Shown: piece by piece, positions 7,076 to 13,622 of the stretch
How positions within the stretch are numbered: the stretch's first letter is position 1
Layout of the letters: each line of letters begins with the position of its first letter
Origin: KLAP211 sp964650085
Lineage (GTDB): Bacteria > Patescibacteriota > Dojkabacteria > J137
Direction: 5' to 3'
Assembly (NCBI GenBank): GCA_964650085.1
Contig: CAZYSE010000018.1
Coordinates: 1-17,510, forward strand
Length of the DNA stretch: 17,510 nucleotides
Program-made: the position numbers and the translations under genes
The notes under the pieces: generated by a model
Databases searched by the model: none
What the model saw: only the letters and a program-made list of their open reading frames with translations
Told to the model about the DNA's origin: nothing

Positions 7076-7807
7076 ATGCAGAGCAAAAGAACCTACAACA
7101 TTTATCTTGGAATTGTAACGACCTTTTTTTCGTTGCCAATTTTAGCCCCAATTTTCTTGAAACTTGGCTGGATTATTCCAGCTAAAATTATTTATTTTGT
7201 TTATAGCTTCTTTTGTCACCAATTCTCAAGTAGATCAATAAACGTTTTTGATTTTCAATACGCTTGGTGTGCCCGGGACACTGGAATTTGGTTCGGAATA
7301 TTACTAACGGCAGTCTTGGTGCGAATTGGGCTTCTTCGATCAATAAAATGGTATTGGATAATCCCATTCTTAATCCCAATGGCTTTGGATGGTGGACTTC
7401 AAACAATCTTTACAATATTCAACCTTGACCCTAATGGTGTATTAGTAGGCAATCCGATTTATGTCAGCTCAAACTTCACTCGATTTATTACAGGTGCTAT
7501 GTTTGGTATTGGTGTAGGTTGGTGGATGGCTATTCAAATCAAAACAATTGCTAATATTAACGTAGATAAATTTAATATTAATCGATACGTAAAACTTGGA
7601 ATTGTTGTTCTGCCAATATTCGTAACCTACTTTGCATTAGTTCAAATTTGGACAGTGACAAGCATAGAAAACAAACCCTTAGATGCTCTAGACTTTGCTG
7701 TTAAAACTACAAGAGGCAATTTTTTTGCTAGACGAGAAAATGCTATATGCTCAACAGATGGTGTAGGGGATTTAGTTAATATGGACTGTTTTTTAGGAAG
7801 AGAATAA
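7076..7807 (+). CDS. DUF2085 family integral membrane protein
   Basis: Polytopic membrane protein of unknown function. Seen: hydrophobic segments at about residues 8-30, 36-46, 70-88, 92-106, 134-155 and 172-193, and DUF2085 signatures: FFCHQFSSRS (C47, H48, Q49), the CARDTGIWFG block at 65-74, the PMALDGGLQ block at 101-109, and SSNFTRFITG at 131-140. Typical members read CxRCTGxYxG, but here the second cysteine is Asp68. After the last helix there is a hydrophilic tail of about 50 residues with two cysteines (in AICSTDG and NMDCFLG), probably on the outer face. First gene of a likely operon, 4 bp before the next ORF, driven by the promoter in repeat copy 2. Family call is strong; function unknown. 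Confidence 0.85.
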   Translation: MQSKRTYNIYLGIVTTFFSLPILAPIFLKLGWIIPAKIIYFVYSFFCHQFSSRSINVFDFQYAWCARDTGIWFGILLTAVLVRIGLLRSIKWYWIIPFLIPMALDGGLQTIFTIFNLDPNGVLVGNPIYVSSNFTRFITGAMFGIGVGWWMAIQIKTIANINVDKFNINRYVKLGIVVLPIFVTYFALVQIWTVTSIENKPLDALDFAVKTTRGNFFARRENAICSTDGVGDLVNMDCFLGRE

Positions 7808-7811
7808 AGAT

Positions 7812-8900
7812 ATGGATGATCAAATGTTTTCAAAAAGAAGTCCGTTCGAAGAATTTATCGAAGGATCTACTTTTCCTGTAGACATTCCATATGATGATTT
7901 TCAAAAATTTGTCACAGAAATTAATAACGTAATTGCTCTTCATATTGATTACTTTGATGTAGTTGCGCTAGAACGAGAATTATCTTTTATAAGCGAAGAG
8001 AACCCCCTAAAAAATGTAATATTAGGATTAATAGATAAGTATGCACTAAGCTTAGAGAGAGAGAATCGCCAAGGGACTTATTTAGATGTAAGTACTTTGA
8101 TCTGGAGAGCAAACTGGATTCTAGAAGAACAATTGTTTAGACCCGATGTAAGAGACGAGAATTTCTACGAGTTTAGAAATGCTACAAGAAAAACCCTAGA
8201 ATCAGTCACTAATCCCTATGTTAGAGAGTTGTTACTTGCGGATGTTGAATCAGAAGATGGTTGTTTGGTAAGTTTTTTAAGGGATGAGCTTAAGTTGTTT
8301 CGACCCGATCTTTTTGATGATGAGGAAACAGAGTCTAATAGGGTTGAAATTTCAGTTGAGCAAGAAAAATTTGTAGATGAATTTATACTCGAAAATATCG
8401 TTGAATTTTTCGGCCCAGACACAAAGGCTGGTAAGGCTTTAAATATCTTTATAGCTCTTGTAACCAAGTTTCAAAATCTAGATATAACTGAAGAAGAATT
8501 AGACGAGTGGTTCGACAGTCGAAAGAGTAAGCTATCGAATACAAACAGATTATCAAAATTTAATCCCAAAGAATTGTCAGTTCTTGTTGAAATCGGAAAA
8601 GTACTTCGGAACGGTGTCAAAAGGTTAGATCTCAAGTTTATCAATAAATTTGATGAGCAAGAATCAACGGATTTCTACAATATTTATGCTTATTTTTCTG
8701 AAGCCATAATTAGTTATTTGATTAAAAGGTTTGAAGATGGGCTGGATGGGGTTAAAATTAGCAATCTTGTAGCGACAAATATGATAAAAGGGGTCTTTTT
8801 TGCTCCAAGCGAATTTTTTACAAGGAATATTATAGCTGAGGAGCCGATAAGGCACATGATTCAAAACATGTATAATGGTTTAATTGATCTAGAAAAATAA
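7812..8900 (+). CDS. unrecognised acidic, mostly helical protein (362 aa)
   Basis: No family recognised. The protein is strongly acidic and predicted to be nearly all helical: runs such as DVVALERELSFISEENPLKNVI and the long amphipathic stretches at about 195-250 and 290-360 have regular hydrophobic spacing. There is no membrane helix, signal peptide or cysteine motif. A weak purine-rich ribosome site (aggaagag, 7796-7803) precedes the ATG. It is 4 bp after the DUF2085 gene and only one base before gatB, so the three should be one transcript and translationally coupled. An adaptor or structural role is possible, but nothing in the sequence shows one. Confidence 0.8.
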   Translation: MDDQMFSKRSPFEEFIEGSTFPVDIPYDDFQKFVTEINNVIALHIDYFDVVALERELSFISEENPLKNVILGLIDKYALSLERENRQGTYLDVSTLIWRANWILEEQLFRPDVRDENFYEFRNATRKTLESVTNPYVRELLLADVESEDGCLVSFLRDELKLFRPDLFDDEETESNRVEISVEQEKFVDEFILENIVEFFGPDTKAGKALNIFIALVTKFQNLDITEEELDEWFDSRKSKLSNTNRLSKFNPKELSVLVEIGKVLRNGVKRLDLKFINKFDEQESTDFYNIYAYFSEAIISYLIKRFEDGLDGVKISNLVATNMIKGVFFAPSEFFTRNIIAEEPIRHMIQNMYNGLIDLEK

Positions 8901-8901
8901 T

Positions 8902-10416
8902 ATGAAAAGTTACGTAGGTTTAGAAATTCACGTTCAGGTAAAAACAGACTCTAAAATGTTCTGCCGATGTAGTGCAGATTACTTCAGCAAAGAGCCAAAT
9001 CTAAATGTTTGTCCAGTTTGTTTTGGTTTACCAGGTGCATTGCCAGTACCAAATAAGTTGGCTTTTGAAAAAGCAGTGAAATTAGCATTAGCTTTAAACT
9101 GTAGCATTAATCAGAGTACAAAATTCGATCGAAAGCACTACTTCTATCCAGATTTACCAAAAGGATATCAGATTTCTCAGTACGATAAACCAATTGGATT
9201 TGAAGGATATGTAGAAATTGAACTTGAAGGTGACAGCAAGAGAATTAGAATTCAACGAGTTCATTTAGAAGAAGATACAGGAAAATCTACACACTCAGAT
9301 TCTGGTGATGAAACGTACCTTGATTACAACAAATCTGGCGTTCCTTTGGCAGAAATTGTAACTTATCCTGATTTTGAAAACGAAGAAGAAGTTATCCTTT
9401 TCGCTAAAAGATTAAAACAAATTGTTAAATACCTAGATGTTTCTGATGCAGAGATGCAAAAAGGTCAAATGAGATTTGAGTTGAACATCTCTACTTCATT
9501 AGAAGAACTGCCTTTAGGTGAACTACCTGATTTCAAAGTAGAGGTAAAAAATATAGGTTCTATTTCCGTTTTGGAGAAAGTGTTACAGAACGAGAACGCA
9601 AGACAGATTGAATTATTGAAAAAAGGAGAAAAAATTACTCCACACACAAGAGGTTTAAAAGACATGTCTGGCGAAACTGTTTTCCAAAGAGCGAAAGAAA
9701 CTGCCGACGATTACCGATATTTTCCAGAGCCAGATATTCCACCAATACAGGTTTCCGACGAAATGCTAACTCAACTTAAGTCTGAAATGCCTGAACTTCC
9801 ACATCAAAGAAAACAAAGGTATTTAGAATCAGGTCTAGAAAATGAACAGGCAGATATTTTAGTAGAAGATGTTTCGAGAGGAGATTGGTTCGACCAACTA
9901 CTAAGCACGAAGAACGAAGATCGAAGATCGAAAAATGAAAGCCCAGAGCTCACAGCCCACAGCACACCTGCCTTCGCTGAAGCTACGTCAGGCAAGCAGC
10001 TCATAAAGGAGTATGCAAAGTGGTTGTTGGGAGATATTTCAGCGTGGCTGGAGAAAAAGAAAATTGATATTAAGGAAATGCCTCTTTCAAACGAAGATCT
10101 AATTTATCTTGTTAGCATGATGCAGGAGAAGAAAATTTCGGGTACGATTGCAAAACAAGTTCTAGAAGAAATCTTTGAAAATGGAGGAAGAGCAGAGGAG
10201 ATTGTAGTGTCAAAGGATCTTTTACAGGTTCAGGACGAAGGAGCAATCGATCAATTTGTAGACGAAGCTATTTCAGCAAATCCTAAAATTGTAGAAGACC
10301 TAAAAAGAAACCCTAACGCGATTAAGTTCTTGGTTGGGCAGGTGATGAAGTTGAGTAAAGGAAAGGTTAATCCAAGTGTGGCGGAAGAAAAATTGAGAAG
10401 TAAGCTATCAATCTAA
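8902..10416 (+). CDS. gatB: aspartyl/glutamyl-tRNA amidotransferase subunit B (GatB), with repeat-derived insertion
   Basis: Kinase/amidation subunit of GatCAB, which converts misacylated Glu-tRNA-Gln (and Asp-tRNA-Asn) to the amide form. Seen: GLEIHVQ at residues 5-11; the zinc-type cysteines CRC and CPVC in MFCRCSADY and NVCPVCFGLPGALPVPN; the FDRKHYFYPDLPKGYQISQ block at about 75-93; HLEEDTGKSTH with active-site residues; and DYRYFPEPD. The C-terminal helical and YqeY-like tRNA-binding domains follow (WLLGDISAWL, ISGTIAKQVLEEIFENGG, NAIKFLVGQVMKLSKGKVNP). Length 504 against a usual ~475-480: residues about 335-366 are an extra low-complexity segment encoded by 7-bp repeats plus a hairpin-like element, located before the WLLGD helix. 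The frame stays open, so the protein is probably functional. gatA and gatC are not in the window. Confidence 0.96.
   Translation: MKSYVGLEIHVQVKTDSKMFCRCSADYFSKEPNLNVCPVCFGLPGALPVPNKLAFEKAVKLALALNCSINQSTKFDRKHYFYPDLPKGYQISQYDKPIGFEGYVEIELEGDSKRIRIQRVHLEEDTGKSTHSDSGDETYLDYNKSGVPLAEIVTYPDFENEEEVILFAKRLKQIVKYLDVSDAEMQKGQMRFELNISTSLEELPLGELPDFKVEVKNIGSISVLEKVLQNENARQIELLKKGEKITPHTRGLKDMSGETVFQRAKETADDYRYFPEPDIPPIQVSDEMLTQLKSEMPELPHQRKQRYLESGLENEQADILVEDVSRGDWFDQLLSTKNEDRRSKNESPELTAHSTPAFAEATSGKQLIKEYAKWLLGDISAWLEKKKIDIKEMPLSNEDLIYLVSMMQEKKISGTIAKQVLEEIFENGGRAEEIVVSKDLLQVQDEGAIDQFVDEAISANPKIVEDLKRNPNAIKFLVGQVMKLSKGKVNPSVAEEKLRSKLSI
9905..9999 (+). repeat. repeat insertion inside gatB (nine 7-bp units plus an inverted-repeat element)
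   Basis: 9905-9939 holds five NNNYGAA units (gcacgaa, gaacgaa, gatcgaa, gatcgaa, aaatgaa). 9940-9967 continues in the same phase with four AGC-type units (agcccag, agctcac, agcccac, agcacac). Nine units make 63 bp, exactly 21 codons. 9968-9999 follows, with inverted arms TGCCT/AGGCA around ctgaagctacg. The encoded residues look unlike the rest of GatB. Confidence 0.85.
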
Positions 10417-10417
10417 C

Positions 10418-11023
10418 ATGGGTGAAAAAATAAAAATTTCTGAAGATGAAATGATCTTGGAATTTCTACAAGCAGAAATCGAGTCTTCACGGTTTCAGAA
10501 AGTTCTCTCCGAAGAGTTAAAAACACAAGAATCAGACCATTCACTAATAATAACTCCAGATTTAACTGATCCTAAGCAAAATAGTCTACGAAAATCCATA
10601 TTCAAGAAATATCGCGATTATGAGAATGAAAATGGTTTATTTGAAGGTTTCCCAAAAGATGTTGAGTGGTTTGTAGAAGACTTAAGCAAAGAAACTTTGT
10701 TTACAAATGTTTTCTACATCGATTACAGTTATTGGAACGAAATAACAAATGGGACAAGATTGCCTATAGATGCAGTGGAACGAATTAATAATGATATTAA
10801 AGTGTTTGATGTGCCGTACGATAATTTTATTGCGGCAAGCTCAGATTTTAAGCAAGGGAAGAAGTTCAAGAGATTAATCTTAGTGTCGGATGGGTCAAAG
10901 TATGTAATAGTTGAAGGTCATCTAAGAATGACGGTTTACGCAATGAATCCTGATTTAGTTCCCGAGTCGCTCCAAGTAATTGTGGGGTATTCTAAAAGTA
11001 TTCATGGATGGACTTCATTCTGA
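10418..11023 (+). CDS. possible ParB/sulfiredoxin-fold protein
   Basis: Tentative call. The C-terminal half (about residues 130-201) reads as alternating strands and helices: FKRLILVSDG, then YVIVEGHLRMTVYAM, then SLQVIVGYS. The EGHLR segment resembles the GHxR box of the ParB N-terminal/Srx-like fold, which binds nucleotides (CTP or ATP) or acts as a nuclease in relatives. The N-terminal half is helical and charged, with no matching motif. There is no helix-turn-helix after the GHxR box, so it is not a classical partition ParB. It starts one base after the gatB stop and so belongs to the same operon. Stop is TGA. A cytosolic protein; function open. Confidence 0.75.
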   Translation: MGEKIKISEDEMILEFLQAEIESSRFQKVLSEELKTQESDHSLIITPDLTDPKQNSLRKSIFKKYRDYENENGLFEGFPKDVEWFVEDLSKETLFTNVFYIDYSYWNEITNGTRLPIDAVERINNDIKVFDVPYDNFIAASSDFKQGKKFKRLILVSDGSKYVIVEGHLRMTVYAMNPDLVPESLQVIVGYSKSIHGWTSF

Positions 11024-11049
11024 ATCAATGCCCTAAACACACAATCCCT

Positions 11050-11078
11050 TTGTCAGAATTAGATTTCCACGTTAAAAT
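11050..11078 (+). promoter_or_regulatory. promoter of the metallopeptidase gene, geometry of a leaderless mRNA
   Basis: TTGTCA (11050-11055), 17-bp spacer, TAAAAT (11073-11078), then five bases and the ATG at 11084. The predicted start site falls within one base of the start codon. Confidence 0.6.
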
Positions 11079-11083
11079 CCGGA

Positions 11084-12106
11084 ATGTCGGAAAATAATAC
11101 AGAGTTAAAAAGTAGCTTGCATACTACACGATTGGCGGTAGAAGTAATGAAGGTCAAACAACGCATTAAACATAACACCGAAGAACACAAGGTTCAAAGG
11201 AACAAGTTCTCAAAAAAAGTGCACGGTTTTGCTAAATATTTAAAGCAACTAGAGCAAGATAATCCAAAGCTGTTTGAAGAACTTTACAATTCTTTTCTTC
11301 ATGTTCTGTTGGGACAAGAGTATTTTCAAATCTTCGAAGAGCTTGGTTTGGTAGATGATTTAATACAAGGTTTTAGAATGGAGGATGTACATTGGGATGA
11401 TCCATATTGCAGAGCAGCCTATTACGATTCACTGGACGATACTATTGGTTTTGGCCAAAAATACAGACACCCCTTTCCCGAGTTGGTTTTTAAAATTGGA
11501 TTACAAGGTAGCATCCCACACTGGCTCCATATGTACACTCATGAAAGACTGCACAAACTTTTTTTCCAAAGACTAAGAGCGTATTTAGGTCCTGTTAGTA
11601 GGATAAGTTCAAAACTAACAGGTGGGGCGTACACTTTTTTGCGATTAAAGAACTTAGTAGCAAAGAAGTTTTTTAAAAAAGACGTTAGAAATATTCTCGA
11701 AGTCACAGAAGCCATATCCTATGGAGCGAATTATTTACACGGAACTCATCAAGACGACTCTGTTTTGGAATTAGCTGAAAAAATTGTCAACAGTGGAAAT
11801 TATCCGCACCTAGACAATGCTGAAAGGTTTGAAGCCTTAATAAATCAATATTTAAAGCTTCGTGCTTTAGGCATTCATGAAGTTGATATAATGGATGGTT
11901 TCTTGAGAGAATTTGATATTAAGGGTAATTCAGATAATGTCCTGGATACTTTGCTGCAAAATAGAATGGCTGAAATAGGTCTAGAGATGATAGATGTGAA
12001 TCTTCGTGTTGAGTTGCTTTTGGAGAGTAACCTTCTGCATCAACTGAGCATGCAGAAAGCTGTTCTAGCTTTTGTTGATAGCGCTTTCGATAGAATCGAA
12101 TCTTAA
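11084..12106 (+). CDS. putative HExxH zinc metallopeptidase, gluzincin-like
   Basis: Not a family I can name, but it carries a metalloprotease layout. HERLH at residues 153-157 fits HExxH (two zinc His, catalytic Glu). 52 residues later, VTEAISYGANYL contains E209, a good candidate third ligand of the gluzincin type. Upstream, AYYDSLDDTIGFGQKY at about 112-127 looks like the edge strand that binds substrate before the catalytic helix in such enzymes. The N-terminal ~90 residues are helical and charged. No signal peptide or membrane segment is evident, so it is probably cytosolic. It lies 60 bp after the previous operon with its own promoter. The HExxH could be chance, but strand, motif and downstream Glu occur together in the right order. 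Confidence 0.8.
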   Translation: MSENNTELKSSLHTTRLAVEVMKVKQRIKHNTEEHKVQRNKFSKKVHGFAKYLKQLEQDNPKLFEELYNSFLHVLLGQEYFQIFEELGLVDDLIQGFRMEDVHWDDPYCRAAYYDSLDDTIGFGQKYRHPFPELVFKIGLQGSIPHWLHMYTHERLHKLFFQRLRAYLGPVSRISSKLTGGAYTFLRLKNLVAKKFFKKDVRNILEVTEAISYGANYLHGTHQDDSVLELAEKIVNSGNYPHLDNAERFEALINQYLKLRALGIHEVDIMDGFLREFDIKGNSDNVLDTLLQNRMAEIGLEMIDVNLRVELLLESNLLHQLSMQKAVLAFVDSAFDRIES

Positions 12107-12129
12107 CTAGGGTTTGTGCGAGTCCTGGA

Positions 12130-12138
12130 TGCTATAAT
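12130..12138 (+). promoter_or_regulatory. extended -10 promoter of the 12172 gene
   Basis: TGCTATAAT (TGn plus perfect TATAAT at 12133-12138); predicted start near 12145, leader ~27 nt. A short palindrome, AATTTT-gcat-AAAATT (12136-12151), overlaps the -10 and start site and could be an operator. Confidence 0.5.
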
Positions 12139-12171
12139 TTTGCATAAAATTTATATCAGTTATCAATAAAT

Positions 12172-12447
12172 ATGTACGAAGATATTGGAAGAGATTTACT
12201 AGTTCTAAACTCGATTACAATCAACAGAATTTGCGACCACATGGGTGATTTCGGCAGTTTTGTATCATGCTATCGCGATATTTTTGACGAGTTAGATCGA
12301 ACTAATAAGGTTGGTGATACGGTTCTTCTGAATTTTGAGACCTTTGCGATGACTCGCCCAGTCATAAATACTTTTACATACGTATTTGGAAGTGGGGTAG
12401 AGTCTTTAAAGGAACAGTTTATCAGACAATACCCAGAAGTTTTATAA
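12172..12447 (+). CDS. unrecognised small protein (91 aa)
   Basis: No family recognised. Acidic, mixed helical protein with three cysteines and no signal peptide or membrane helix. Support as a real gene comes from the good extended -10 promoter, the 65-bp distance to the previous stop, and the neat tail-to-tail arrangement with the next minus-strand gene (stop codons interleaved in TTATAA). It could be a small regulatory or accessory protein; nothing shows which. Confidence 0.55.
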   Translation: MYEDIGRDLLVLNSITINRICDHMGDFGSFVSCYRDIFDELDRTNKVGDTVLLNFETFAMTRPVINTFTYVFGSGVESLKEQFIRQYPEVL

Positions 12448-12774
12448 CACTTCAGTGTCAAGTATAGTTTGAAAATGGACTCCTTCCTCAGTTAAACCAA
12501 GTTCTACACACAAATCTCTCATCATCTCAGTAAAAGCTCTTCCACCAAACGGAGTACTATAATCTTTTGACATAGATGTCTTAGCTACTAAATATGAGTA
12601 GAAATATGAGAAAAGTTCTGGATGCGCTCTGACAACTTTTTTAAAAGCATGTATTACATGATCCGACCAACTCTCAGCAGCAGAAAAATATCCAGTTGCA
12701 TCTGCAGCATTATCGTAAGTAGCAAGGGCTTTCTCGAATTCAATTTGTTCTTCTGAACCAGGTAGCTCACTCAT
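12442..12774 (-). CDS. unrecognised small helical protein (110 aa)
   Basis: No family recognised. I take the ATG at 12774 (MSELPGSEEQ) as the start rather than the TTG at 12813 upstream, because the extra 13 residues have a different character and ATG starts are the rule here. The protein is helical, with HPELFSYFYSYL in the middle and a C-terminal MMRDLCVELGLTEEGVHF. That pattern loosely resembles residues 60-95 of the metallopeptidase-like protein (NPKLFEELYNSFL then FEELGLVDDL). It is convergent with the 12172 gene, overlapping by 6 bp, and divergent from the PEGA gene. No clear promoter was found. Confidence 0.55.
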   Translation of the reverse strand: MSELPGSEEQIEFEKALATYDNAADATGYFSAAESWSDHVIHAFKKVVRAHPELFSYFYSYLVAKTSMSKDYSTPFGGRAFTEMMRDLCVELGLTEEGVHFQTILDTEVL

Positions 12775-12865
12775 ATGTTCTAGGTAAAAATTATTACTGA
12801 ATCTTAACACCAAATATTCACCAATGTCAGCAACGATTTATTCTTGCTCTTATCACACAATTCTT

Positions 12866-12895
12866 TTGGATCTTTTCACTCAATTCCTCTATAAT
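12866..12895 (+). promoter_or_regulatory. promoter of the PEGA / SDR-DUF4012 operon
   Basis: TTGGAT (12866-12871), 18-bp spacer, TATAAT (12890-12895); predicted start near 12902 and a ~22-nt leader to the ATG at 12924. Confidence 0.6.
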
Positions 12896-12923
12896 GAATA
12901 AAAGTTGTACAACATAGCTCAAA

Positions 12924-13622
12924 ATGAAAAGTTTTCTTAAGATACTATTAATAATAGTTGGTCTTCTATTGCTCGCCCTATGGTCCCCTTGGACAAAGTG
13001 GAATATAGATTTTAGACCATTGTTCGGGATACAAGATCCGGGACAAATCGCAGGCCTAGTAGTCAATTCTTTGGCTGGAAATATTGAAGTTACAATCGAC
13101 AACCAAGTAGTTGGAAGTGCTACAGAAGAAGCTCCACTTATTATAGATAGCATAGACCCAGGGGAGAAATTAATAAAACTAAGAAGAATCTCTGACGTAG
13201 AAAACGCGTACTGGGCTTACTCCAAAGTAATTGATCTCGAAGTGGGCACTACGGCAGTTCTTTCATTCAATTTAGGACCAAGTGAAGATTATTCAGAAGG
13301 AAATATTATCTATTTTGAAAGAAAAGCAGAAAGTGACCTTTCATCAATTTTCTTTACTTTTGACGAGGATAATGTAAATTTGCAAGTAGAGACGCAGGTA
13401 TTCAGGAGCTTGTCGAAATCGGGAGTAGTAGTACCGCTAGATACCTTAGAGCAAAAAAGTATTAAAATTATTAAAACAGGATTTGAAGAATTGGAATTTA
13501 AATTGTTGCCAGAAGACGAATCTGATAGAAGTAGGGTTAAAGATTTTAATATAAAAGTTGACGTCTACTTAATGAAACAGCCAGTAAAAGTACAAACTAC
13601 AAATGATACCGGAACAGTATAA
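12924..13622 (+). CDS. membrane-anchored PEGA-domain protein
   Basis: Surface or periplasm-side protein held by an N-terminal helix (about residues 4-21) with no lipobox or clear cleavage site, so probably a signal anchor. Residues about 48-118 match the PEGA pattern: GNIEVTIDNQVVGSATEEAP, then a pro-Gly turn (DSIDPGEKLIKLRR), then YWAYSKVIDLEVGTTAVLSFNLGPS. PEGA is a small beta-sandwich found on S-layer-type, peptidase and kinase proteins and thought to bind envelope components. The C-terminal ~110 residues are beta-rich with no known domain. The gene overlaps the following SDR-DUF4012 gene by 20 bp in another frame, so the products are probably made together and may act together at the envelope. 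Confidence 0.8.
   Translation: MKSFLKILLIIVGLLLLALWSPWTKWNIDFRPLFGIQDPGQIAGLVVNSLAGNIEVTIDNQVVGSATEEAPLIIDSIDPGEKLIKLRRISDVENAYWAYSKVIDLEVGTTAVLSFNLGPSEDYSEGNIIYFERKAESDLSSIFFTFDEDNVNLQVETQVFRSLSKSGVVVPLDTLEQKSIKIIKTGFEELEFKLLPEDESDRSRVKDFNIKVDVYLMKQPVKVQTTNDTGTV

Noticed and set aside
12775..12813. TTG start extending the 12442 gene by 13 residues
   Set aside because: A nearer ATG gives a natural acidic N-terminus, and every other start in the window is ATG.
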